The notes below the pieces were generated by a model. That model was not told the DNA's origin. It saw only the letters and a list, made by a program, of their open reading frames with translations, and did not search any database. From Bacteroidota bacterium (GTDB lineage: Bacteria > Bacteroidota > Bacteroidia > Chitinophagales > Chitinophagaceae), in the NCBI GenBank assembly GCA_018267615.1, contig JAFDYD010000036.1, positions 66,088 to 130,087 on the forward strand: 64,000 bases of DNA, in the 5' to 3' direction. This document shows positions 33,894 to 41,820 of the stretch, piece after piece. Within the stretch, counting starts at the first letter, position 1. Each line of letters starts with the position of its first letter. The translations under genes and the position numbers were made by a program.

Positions 33894-35072
33894 ATGTTTA
33901 ATCTTAAAAAGAACCCTTTTTTTAATCTTCCGGACAGCCTTCGAAGGGTTACAAGCGGATCGGCTTTTATACCTGAAATTGATGGACTTCGCTTCCTCGC
34001 TATTTTCCCTGTCATCATGCAACATTTCAGCGAACGCATGAGTCGCAAAGGACCACATCTTGAAGGATTCAATGCAAAGATGGTAGGCGTTCTTTCCAAC
34101 GGTCATATCGGGGTTTATATATTTTTTTTTATCAGCGGGTTTATTCTTGCACTTCCATTTGGAAAACAAAAACTGTTAAATGGAAAACCTGTTTCGATTT
34201 CAAAATATTACTTGCGCAGGCTTACCAGGCTGGAGCCACCGTACTTGCTTTGCATGACTTTGTTTTTTTTACTGCTGGTAAAAGTTTATCACGAAGAATT
34301 TGGCGCACTTTTGCCTCATTTTGTAGCAAGTTGTTTTTATGTTCACCGCCTTATTTACGGAGTATGGTCGCCGATTAATCCACTGGCGTGGACATTGGAA
34401 ATCGAGGTTCAGTTTTATCTTATTGCTCCTTTTTTGACGCTGCTTTATTTTTCATTGAAGAAAATGACAAGAAGAATTTTGCTGATCTCATTCATTCTTC
34501 TTAAAATAATTATTTTTTGCACGACCTTATTCCTGGATAAATTCTTGCTTACACTTCCATACAATGTCGAGTTTTTTGTATTGGGAATATTGCTCGCAGA
34601 TATTTATCTCACCGAATGGAAGGATGGAATTTCAAAACATAAAATATTCGACCTGATCGCGATTTGCAGTATCGCTGTAATGTTTTCAACCTGGACATGG
34701 GACAAAAATTTGCCGTTGAAATTAATTTTCATTGTGTCTTTATTCTTTACCGTGTATGCCACTTTTCGGAGCGTAATCGTGAATAAATTTTTCAGGAATA
34801 AATGGATTACTGCAATAGGAGGGATGTGTTATACCATTTATCTTTTTCATTTGGGTTTAGCGGAGTTCTTTGTCGGGAAATTTCATAGCCTCTTTTCATT
34901 CACGCCTTATTTTTTCCTGAATTATATTATCGGGCTGATCATATTTCTTCCGTTTTTATTTATTGTATGTACAACGCTTTTCCTCGCTGTCGAGAAACCG
35001 TGTATGGATCCGCAATGGGCGTCGAAATTGTGGGCGAGAGTACGAGGAGTGAAGCCGGTGCAGAATCGCTAG
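33894..35072 (+). CDS. Acyltransferase family 3 membrane protein (OafA/YrhL-like)
   Basis: The product (392 aa) has about ten transmembrane helices and the family's N-terminal motif PEIDGLRFLAIFPVIMQHF, with the reactive histidine. GHIGVYIFFFISGFILALPF and YYLRRLTRLEPPYLL follow, both standard for acyltransferase 3. Such enzymes acetylate or acylate sugars of surface glycans. No glycan locus is nearby, so the target is unknown. The frame extends upstream from 33840, but ATG 33894 gives the family start. It ends near a 42-bp inverted repeat and is convergent with the metalloprotease. Confidence 0.88.
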   Translation: MFNLKKNPFFNLPDSLRRVTSGSAFIPEIDGLRFLAIFPVIMQHFSERMSRKGPHLEGFNAKMVGVLSNGHIGVYIFFFISGFILALPFGKQKLLNGKPVSISKYYLRRLTRLEPPYLLCMTLFFLLLVKVYHEEFGALLPHFVASCFYVHRLIYGVWSPINPLAWTLEIEVQFYLIAPFLTLLYFSLKKMTRRILLISFILLKIIIFCTTLFLDKFLLTLPYNVEFFVLGILLADIYLTEWKDGISKHKIFDLIAICSIAVMFSTWTWDKNLPLKLIFIVSLFFTVYATFRSVIVNKFFRNKWITAIGGMCYTIYLFHLGLAEFFVGKFHSLFSFTPYFFLNYIIGLIIFLPFLFIVCTTLFLAVEKPCMDPQWASKLWARVRGVKPVQNR

Positions 35073-35083
35073 GAGGGACAGGG

Positions 35084-35203
35084 AAAAGAAATATTCAATA
35101 ATCAACAATCAATATTCAATGTTCAAGTATTAATACAAAAACACTTTCTGAATTTCAGACGTGAACATTGAATATTGATTGTTGATTATTGAATATTTCT
35201 TTT
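35084..35203. repeat. 42-bp perfect inverted repeat, ATTCAATAATCAA family
   Basis: Arms 35084-35125 and 35162-35203 are perfect reverse complements over 42 bp. The 36-nt loop resembles the loop of the relative at 45461-45568 (both contain TTAATnCAAAAAC and TTTTCAGAC or TTTCAGAC). It lies between convergent genes. Confidence 0.9.
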
Positions 35204-35239
35204 TCAACCGTAAAAATGATATATTTCACTCTAGGTTCA

Positions 35240-37783
35240 TCACTGCTTCGGTTCCAACGCTTGTTTGATTCTTTCGGCCACATCCTGCAAATGATATTTA
35301 CTTAATTTATCAGTAGTGCCAGGAATAACAGCTATAATTTCATTTCTGATCGCAATCAAATTGGCGCGTGCGATAGAAGGAATATCCGTATTCTTGATAT
35401 CTCCTCCGAACAACGCCGCAAAACTTCTTGGCAAATTGGGCGGCAGATATATTGCTTGCGGATTGATCAGGTTGATCAATGCTTCAATATGCGTTTTTTG
35501 CAAATTTCTTCTATACACATCGATTGGCTTTCTCGTTTTCAATTCACTCCAAATACCTTTTTTTATATCTTCTATCAATTCATCTGCGCCATACGTATTT
35601 GCAGCGCCATACCTTGCCGAGCTTGTTGCCATTCGGAACAGGCGGTTTGAAGACAACACATTGTTCAACACGTTGGCCTGCGTGTTGGTGATATTTTCAC
35701 TCGCAGCAGGATTGCTGAATTTATTCAAAATATCTTTATTTAATAACCACATCGGAGTTTCAAAAAGCTGGCTATTCAAAAATGCGACTGCTTCCTTTTG
35801 AATTTGTTTGGGAGTGGGTTGATAAACATCTCCCGTTTGTTCGATACTCTTGAAGGTCTCATAAATGCCACCGATATTTTTTGCAACATGATTCATGTAA
35901 CGTCCGAATTGTCCGATTAGCTTGACGTACATGTCTTCGAGATTATCATATTTATCGGCTTCTTCTTTTGTCCAAACTGGCAGTTCGACGAGAATGCGTT
36001 TTAAATTTTTAATTCCGTATTCGCTTGCTTTTACACTGTTGTCGCCGAGGTCCTCGGTCTGTGCACGTGGATCAAAATTTTGCGCTTCACCACCGAACCA
36101 CAAACGCGGATTTGCAGCAAGATTATCGATCACCCATTTGTTCAAAATTTTATTATCGTCTTCCTCATTTTTTGTATTGAGTATTGGCTTATATCCCCAT
36201 TGAATTGCCCAACCATCGTATTCACCAATTCTTGGATATAATCCAGCAGGACTAATATTATCTTCGGGCTGGGCTACATAATTGAAACGCGCATAATCCA
36301 TAATGGATGCCGTATGTCCATTTGCTTCAACCCATGCCTTGTCTCTTAATTTTTCTACTGGAGTTTTGGAACTGCTTCCCATATTATGTCTTAGTCCGAG
36401 CGTATGTCCCACCTCGTGAGAAGAAACAAAACGCACCAGTGTTCCCATGAGGCTATCATCAAATTTCATTTTTCTCGCTCTTGGATCAACTGCTGCTGTT
36501 TGTATCATGTACCAATCGTGCAGTAATTTCATCACGTTGTGATACCAGCCGATATGGCTTTCGATAATTTCACCGCTGCGAGGATCTGCAGTATTGGGCC
36601 CATATGCATTTTCGATATCTGATGCAAAATACCTGATCACCGAAAAGCGCGCATCTTCAAGGCTCATGCTGCTATCATGCTCCGGCCATTCTTTACCCAT
36701 GATTGCATTTTTAAAACCAGCTTTTTCAAAAGCTTTTTGCCAATCGTTGATACCCGCAATCAAATAAGGCCGCCATTGTTTTGGAGTGGCAGGATCTATA
36801 TAATAAACGATCGGTTTCTTTGGCTCTACTAATTCACCACGTTTCCATTTTTCAATATCCTCGTCTTTGGGTTCAAGTCTCCAATGATGAATAAAAGTTT
36901 GGGTTGAAATTTTTTGCTGATCATCAGAATACACGGTGTAGTTACTTGCGAAATAACCAACACGTGGATCGAATAAGCGTTTACGCATCGGCGTTTTCGG
37001 CAGCAGAATAAAAGAGTTATTTAATTCCAGTGTTACTGCACCCGTTGCTTCTGCTGCGGGCAATGTTACTGATGGTGAAGGTGAAAGTATAAATCCTCCT
37101 CCTATCGATGGAGAAGACGTAAAAGTCTTCACCGTTCTTACTTCTGTATTGATCGGAAAAGTATGAATAGTTTGAATATAAGATCTGTCCGACGCAATTC
37201 CGCTCAGGTTAAATCTTCTTTTTACAGACGGGCTCAAACTGACGGGTTGATTATCTCCCTTAAAAAAATCAGTGACATCAATGATCACGCTCGTTGAATC
37301 TTTTCCAAATGCTTTAATATCGAATGCAGCGCCAATCGGATCAAGATTTGAATTGCGAACTGCTTGTGCAATCGGCTGCGTGGAATCCGTTGCAATATTA
37401 ACGACCGTGACTACCCGAAGAAAAACATTATTACTTGGGCCTTTTTCCCAACGGATCGTTTGTTCGTTCACTTCCTCACCACCATAGGTGTTACCACCCG
37501 CAGCAGTTTTCGTAAAACGTGTTACCGCAAGTATTTCCCGGTTCAATAAAGAATCAGCTATTTCAAAATACCATTTGTCTTCAACTTTATGTACAATGAA
37601 CAAACCTTTGCTGCTAATTGCTTTATCGGTGATGACTTCTTTGTACGGTTTTGGTCCTGGCTTTGAAGTTCCATTGGTAGCAGGTGGGGTTGTGCCGGGT
37701 GTTGTAGTGACAGGTGTTTTTTGTTGAGCAACAACGGGCACAGCTCCCACAATGAGGAACATGTACATCAAAAATTTTTTCAT
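35240..37783 (-). CDS. Secreted zinc metalloprotease (metzincin, DUF5117/DUF5118 type)
   Basis: The product (847 aa) has a signal peptide (FLMYMFLIVGAVPVVAQ), then a Pro/Thr-rich stretch, an N-terminal domain of the DUF5118/DUF5117 kind (residues about 45-330) and a catalytic domain with the metzincin signature HEVGHTLGLRH (His456, His460, His466; Glu457) followed by SIMDY, the Met-turn. A C-terminal helical domain completes it. It is probably periplasmic or secreted and may process peptides or degrade extracellular protein. The substrate is unknown. Such proteins are common in Bacteroidetes and often annotated only as zinc-dependent metalloproteases. Confidence 0.92.
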   Translation of the reverse strand: MKKFLMYMFLIVGAVPVVAQQKTPVTTTPGTTPPATNGTSKPGPKPYKEVITDKAISSKGLFIVHKVEDKWYFEIADSLLNREILAVTRFTKTAAGGNTYGGEEVNEQTIRWEKGPSNNVFLRVVTVVNIATDSTQPIAQAVRNSNLDPIGAAFDIKAFGKDSTSVIIDVTDFFKGDNQPVSLSPSVKRRFNLSGIASDRSYIQTIHTFPINTEVRTVKTFTSSPSIGGGFILSPSPSVTLPAAEATGAVTLELNNSFILLPKTPMRKRLFDPRVGYFASNYTVYSDDQQKISTQTFIHHWRLEPKDEDIEKWKRGELVEPKKPIVYYIDPATPKQWRPYLIAGINDWQKAFEKAGFKNAIMGKEWPEHDSSMSLEDARFSVIRYFASDIENAYGPNTADPRSGEIIESHIGWYHNVMKLLHDWYMIQTAAVDPRARKMKFDDSLMGTLVRFVSSHEVGHTLGLRHNMGSSSKTPVEKLRDKAWVEANGHTASIMDYARFNYVAQPEDNISPAGLYPRIGEYDGWAIQWGYKPILNTKNEEDDNKILNKWVIDNLAANPRLWFGGEAQNFDPRAQTEDLGDNSVKASEYGIKNLKRILVELPVWTKEEADKYDNLEDMYVKLIGQFGRYMNHVAKNIGGIYETFKSIEQTGDVYQPTPKQIQKEAVAFLNSQLFETPMWLLNKDILNKFSNPAASENITNTQANVLNNVLSSNRLFRMATSSARYGAANTYGADELIEDIKKGIWSELKTRKPIDVYRRNLQKTHIEALINLINPQAIYLPPNLPRSFAALFGGDIKNTDIPSIARANLIAIRNEIIAVIPGTTDKLSKYHLQDVAERIKQALEPKQ

Positions 37784-37868
37784 GCTATTTAGATAATGAT
37801 AAATGAATCGCTGAAATTAAAAAAGATGGGGAAACAAAAAGGGCTTATTATATGAGTGGTCAATTAGC

Positions 37869-37994
37869 AATGTGCGAATGTCTTAACCAGGATTTTATAC
37901 GATTAAACTTATTTTTCTGATGTCGGGAATTCATCCATCACATCAGTTTAATCAGCGTAATCGCTTAAAATCCTGGTTCAGACATTCGCCCATT
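37869..37994. repeat. GAACC-family palindrome
   Basis: The arms read GAATGTCTTAACCAGGATTTT (about 37875-37895) and AAAATCCTGGTTCAGACATTC (about 37966-37987), extended by GATTAAACT and AGTTTAATC toward the centre. The right arm holds a 10-bp insertion. Relatives lie at 9007, 50580, 55791 and 60923, with a partial at 63970. Confidence 0.8.
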
Positions 37995-37998
37995 AACC

Positions 37999-39066
37999 TT
38001 ATGCATTTTTATTAATACAATTCAGATCTTCGAATGCTATTTCAAGGCGCTTGCTGAGACTTTCTTCGCCTTTACGAAGCCATGCGCGCGGATCGTAGTA
38101 CTTTTTATTTGGCTTCTCGCTTCCTTCTGGATTGCCTAACTGTCCCTGCAGATATGCTTCATTCTTTTTGTAATATTTTAAAATACCTTCCCAGAATGCC
38201 CATTGCAAATCTGTATCGATATTCATTTTAATTGCACCATACCCGATGGCTTCGCGAATCTGGTGTTGAGGTGATCCGCTGCCTCCGTGAAATACAAAAT
38301 AAACCGGCTTAGGGCCTGTCTTTAACTCTACCTCGATAAAATCCTGGCTGTTCTTCAAAATAACAGGACGCAATTCAACATTACCCGGACTATATACTCC
38401 GTGTACGTTTCCAAAAGCTGCTGCAACACTGAAAAGCCGACCCACTTTACTTAACTCTTTATATGCATAAGCAACATGTTGCGGTTGCGTATAAAGCTTT
38501 TCATTTTCAACGCCGCTATTATCGACTCCGTCTTCTTCACCGCCTGTTACTCCCAATTCGATTTCGATCGCCATTCCAAGCGGTTGCATGCGTTTGAAGA
38601 ATTGAACGGATGTATGAATATTTTCTTCGATTGGTTCTTCAGACAAATCGAGCATGTGCGAACTATATAGCGGTTGTTTCTTTTCTTTGAAATATTTTTC
38701 TCCGGCGTCAATCAAGCCGCTCACCCATGGAAGCCATTTTTTTGCTGCATGATCAGTATGTAATATCACAGGCACTCCGTAATATTTAGCAACTTCATGA
38801 ACATGCAATGCACCGGTAATGCCTCCGGAAATATTCGCTTGCAGATGATCGTTAGGCATTCCTTTTCCTGCATTGAACTGGGCGCCGCCATTTGAAAATT
38901 GAATAATAACAGGAGAATTGACTTTAGCTGCTGTTTCAAGTGTTGCATTGATCGTATTATTTCCTGAAACATTTACTGCCGGCATGGCGAACTGATTTTG
39001 CTTTGCGTCTTTATACAACGCTTCCAGTTCTTCGCCAAACAGCACTCCTGGCTTGTATTTACCCAT
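37999..39066 (-). CDS. fbaA: Class II fructose-bisphosphate aldolase
   Basis: The product (355 aa) is a zinc enzyme that splits fructose-1,6-bisphosphate in glycolysis and reverses in gluconeogenesis. Motifs: QNQFAMPAVNVSG, VPVILHTDHAAKKWLPW (Asp and His at the zinc site), MAIEIELGVTGGEEDGVDNSG, VFHGGSGS and INIDTD-like KMNIDTDLQWAFWEG. The length (about 355 aa) and the GVTGGEEDGV loop place it in class IIA. A TAnnTTTG promoter and a 45-bp inverted repeat lie upstream on the minus strand. Confidence 0.97.
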   Translation of the reverse strand: MGKYKPGVLFGEELEALYKDAKQNQFAMPAVNVSGNNTINATLETAAKVNSPVIIQFSNGGAQFNAGKGMPNDHLQANISGGITGALHVHEVAKYYGVPVILHTDHAAKKWLPWVSGLIDAGEKYFKEKKQPLYSSHMLDLSEEPIEENIHTSVQFFKRMQPLGMAIEIELGVTGGEEDGVDNSGVENEKLYTQPQHVAYAYKELSKVGRLFSVAAAFGNVHGVYSPGNVELRPVILKNSQDFIEVELKTGPKPVYFVFHGGSGSPQHQIREAIGYGAIKMNIDTDLQWAFWEGILKYYKKNEAYLQGQLGNPEGSEKPNKKYYDPRAWLRKGEESLSKRLEIAFEDLNCINKNA

Positions 39067-39101
39067 GTTTTAGATTTTGGTTTGATTGTTAAAAAGAGGG
39101 T

Positions 39102-39109
39102 CAAAGATA
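39102..39109 (-). promoter_or_regulatory. Candidate -7 promoter element (TATCTTTG) for fbaA
   Basis: CAAAGATA on the plus strand is an exact TAnnTTTG match on the minus strand, 36-43 bp before the ATG at 39066. It sits just outside the adjacent inverted repeat. Confidence 0.5.
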
Positions 39110-39115
39110 CGGTTT

Positions 39116-39215
39116 TAGGTGAATGGTTGAGGGCAAGAGCGAAGAAACAGAGCGAAGAGCGGAGGTCTAGCGCTCTTCGCTCTGTTTCTTCGCTCTTGTC
39201 CTCAACCTTCACCTA
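39116..39215. repeat. 45-bp inverted repeat of AGAGCGAAGA units
   Basis: The left arm 39116-39161 and right arm 39171-39215 pair over 45 bp with one mismatch and one single-base gap, around a 9-nt loop. The arms contain AGAGCGAAGAAACAGAGCGA, partly a tandem repeat. No second copy was seen in the window. It separates fbaA from the upstream minus-strand gene. Confidence 0.9.
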
Positions 39216-39223
39216 CTTACCCA

Positions 39224-40327
39224 CTAATCCTCAAACTTTCCCAAATTCTTCTGAATCAGAGCGAGATTTTTTTGAAGTGTTTGTTTGAGTTGCCGTTTTA
39301 CGAGTTGTCCCATTGACTTGCATTTAAAAAAAATAGGATCATTGAAATGCTCCGCCAGCCCGTTTTTTAATTGGCTTAATTTTTCTTTGGTTGATATATT
39401 ATCTTTCGACATTATATTAAGGAGCTCCATCAATCTCAATCTTGAAGAAGCAACACGGAAAGCCATCATGGTTCTTTCTTCGGTTTGGTATTGTTGAATA
39501 GAATCTTTGTTGAGATGCTTCACACACAAATCGACAAATGCTTTATTCTCTTTGAAAAATTGAGGGAGGTAAAGATTTTTTCTTCCTTCATAAGACTGTT
39601 GGTCAAAATCAATGGCGCGTATCCGGTACTGAAAATCCTCGATGTCGGGCGTTATATCAACGACGAAATTATAAGAGCGCATGTCGCCTAACAATCGAAC
39701 AAAACAACGCTCGTTAAATTTTACGAACTCTTTGGCGAAGCGTATTTTATTGGTCAGTGGCTCATCAAGATAATTGACAATAAAAACATCGCCGGGAATT
39801 CCAGGAATATGTTCTTCCACCAATGTATTATTGTGTGTCAGAAAAGTAATTCTGTTAGGGGATAACAGATGTTCCAGTTCCAATCCATAAATTCTCGATG
39901 CATCTGCCTGCTTTATATAATAATGATCATAATTGTCATTAAATTTATTGACAATGCGGATGCGAAAAGGATTTGAATTGGCGAAAAAACAATAATCGAT
40001 TCTTGCAACGTCGAGGTGTTTTGTAAAAGTGAGATCTCCTTCGGTTTTGAGAATTGCATACATTTCAACCAATCCCTGGCGAATAAAATTCCAATGATTC
40101 ATATCGTAGGAAACAGTTTCCCATAATGTACTATTTCCATTCTTGTCTTTTAGTGGAACAGAATATGCAACATGAAGCAGATCGTTATATGATACTGGCT
40201 GTTTTACCTCTCTTCCGTGATTTTTGAGATAGCTGCGCAAAAGATCATTAACAGGAAAGATTGGCTTTTTCTTCGAAGGTTTGTTTGGTTCATTCGCTTC
40301 AGCATTTTTATCGAAAGAAAAACTCAT
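39224..40327 (-). CDS. Unknown protein with protein-kinase-like motifs
   Basis: I do not recognise a named family (367 aa, soluble, no signal). The central part looks like a divergent kinase fold. Lys139 lies in a strand (YYIKQADASRIYG), followed by Glu150/Glu152 (LELEHLL). A hinge-like GIPGDVFIVNYL comes next, then VRLLGDMRSYNFVVD (Asp215, Asn220), which resembles the HGDxxxxN catalytic loop with Leu for His, and IRAIDFDQQ (Asp240/Asp242), which resembles the metal-binding DFG/IDF motif. The pattern fits the bacterial aminoglycoside-kinase/HipA-like superfamily. This is inference from motif order; a structure prediction would settle it. The C-terminus is helical and basic. Confidence 0.6.
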   Translation of the reverse strand: MSFSFDKNAEANEPNKPSKKKPIFPVNDLLRSYLKNHGREVKQPVSYNDLLHVAYSVPLKDKNGNSTLWETVSYDMNHWNFIRQGLVEMYAILKTEGDLTFTKHLDVARIDYCFFANSNPFRIRIVNKFNDNYDHYYIKQADASRIYGLELEHLLSPNRITFLTHNNTLVEEHIPGIPGDVFIVNYLDEPLTNKIRFAKEFVKFNERCFVRLLGDMRSYNFVVDITPDIEDFQYRIRAIDFDQQSYEGRKNLYLPQFFKENKAFVDLCVKHLNKDSIQQYQTEERTMMAFRVASSRLRLMELLNIMSKDNISTKEKLSQLKNGLAEHFNDPIFFKCKSMGQLVKRQLKQTLQKNLALIQKNLGKFED

Positions 40328-40364
40328 GGGAAGAAGAACAGTTTATGATATTAAATGTAGCTGA

Positions 40365-41189
40365 TTATTGTTGCATTTCCTGCAACAAGTGTTGGAAATA
40401 ACTCGGTGCTTGCAACAATCTGCTTCCATACCAACTAAACATTTCTCCATCTACTAAAATGATTTTTGTTCCGGGTAAAAGCGGTTGTAATTCGTCGATA
40501 TGTTTTTTGGTAAATGGAAACGGTTCGGACGGGAGTAATAATAATTGACAGCCAGTTGCCTGATGACCCGATTGTATTTTCAATTGCCCGATATTTATTT
40601 CAGGATAGCGGGTATCATTCGCAAAAATATTTTTGAATCCGCAACGGTTCATCATATCATGAATGAATGTATCACCGCCAACGGACATATATGGGTTTCT
40701 CCAGATTAAATAAGCTGAGGTTACATTTTTTCGAAATGTTGATTGTTGAATATTCTCCGACAACTTTTCGAATTTATCAGTGATTGTTGCAATCATTTTT
40801 TTCGCTTCATCCTTTCTATCTGTTATTTCGCCAAGTGATCCGATCATATGCAATGCTTGGTCCAACGTTGAAATATCGCTTATCCATACAGGATAGTTTT
40901 CTGCTAAAAATTCTATCTGTGTTTTTTCATTTTCTTCTTTGTTGGCGATAATGAGATCGGGTTGTATTGACGCTATAATTTTCATATCGACATTCTTCGT
41001 GCCACCGACTCGCGGTTTTTGGCGGAACCAATGATTTGGATGCACACAGAATTTTGTGATGCCAGTTATTTCTTTATTCAACCCTAAATCATAAAGCAAT
41101 TCTGTTTGAGAAGGAACGAGTGAAACGATTCTTTGAGGCGTATTATGCAATTCCAGGCTTCTGCCGGTTTGATCGATATACAGAGGCAT
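40365..41189 (-). CDS. BtuF-like helical-backbone metal receptor (no signal peptide)
   Basis: The product (274 aa) has the class III substrate-binding fold of ABC transporters for cobalamin or ferric siderophores: RIVSLVPSQTELLYDLGL, VGGTKNVDMKIIASIQPDLIIANKEEN, and late VDGEMFSWYGSRLLQAP. No signal peptide or lipobox is visible; it begins MPLYIDQTGRSLELHNTPQRIV. There is also no adjacent permease or ATPase. Cytoplasmic homologues of this kind are known in Bacteroidetes and their role is unclear. A hairpin at 41258-41297 lies upstream on the minus strand. I prefer a binding protein over an enzyme. Confidence 0.82.
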   Translation of the reverse strand: MPLYIDQTGRSLELHNTPQRIVSLVPSQTELLYDLGLNKEITGITKFCVHPNHWFRQKPRVGGTKNVDMKIIASIQPDLIIANKEENEKTQIEFLAENYPVWISDISTLDQALHMIGSLGEITDRKDEAKKMIATITDKFEKLSENIQQSTFRKNVTSAYLIWRNPYMSVGGDTFIHDMMNRCGFKNIFANDTRYPEINIGQLKIQSGHQATGCQLLLLPSEPFPFTKKHIDELQPLLPGTKIILVDGEMFSWYGSRLLQAPSYFQHLLQEMQQ

Positions 41190-41820
41190 TATCCGGTTAT
41201 TTGCTGCAAGATAAGATGGATGCGAGAAGGGACAAGTAGAAGGTGTTTGATCGGGAACCTCCTGCTAAATATTGTTTACAGTGTATTTAACAGGAGGGCC
41301 GGAGTTAAAGCAGTTGGTTGTTTTTACAGGTATTGGATACTGCTCAACTGGTTTTTCGGACGGATGTTGGATTTTACTTAATAAGGTTTTTTCAGGATAC
41401 TAGTTGGTTAATCAAGGGACAAGGACTGTTTGGATTTTCTTAGGATAACCAGATCTCTTTATGATGCGAAAAAAAAAGAAGTTGACTGATATCGGATTTA
41501 CACCGGAATTTCTTTAGATATTGGATTAGGATAAATTGGTTTTTTTGGATATTGGGTGATTGATTGACTCAATCAACTTCTGGATCAAAAGTAGATTTCC
41601 ACATTGTTATTAACAATAGATAATTTGCCTGAATTTCTTGATGCGCGAAATACTGCATCATTCGTAGATTTTCTATACACTGCTCGTAGAACTACCAGCT
41701 TTTTGAATTTATAGAAACTTTGACAAATAATAAATAACTAAACTTCAATGAGTTTCAGGAATTGGGAGATTTACGTAATGTAATTGGGATTTCTATCTAA
41801 GCAAATTCCATTACTCTTTT
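41190..41820. other. Long intergenic region, 631 bp, no gene seen
   Basis: No convincing reading frame is visible. It holds a 14-bp stem with one mismatch (41258-41271 with 41284-41297), upstream of the receptor gene on the minus strand, and a smaller hairpin (41775-41785 with 41804-41814) just after the cystathionine beta-synthase stop that may end that transcript. The centre is T- and G-rich with loosely repeated GGATATTGG and GGATTT phrases, perhaps decayed DNA. I do not see a riboswitch consensus. Confidence 0.5.

Noticed and set aside
41133..41381. 82-residue plus-strand ORF in the long gap
   Set aside because: Mostly antisense to the receptor gene and then runs into non-coding sequence; composition is not protein-like.
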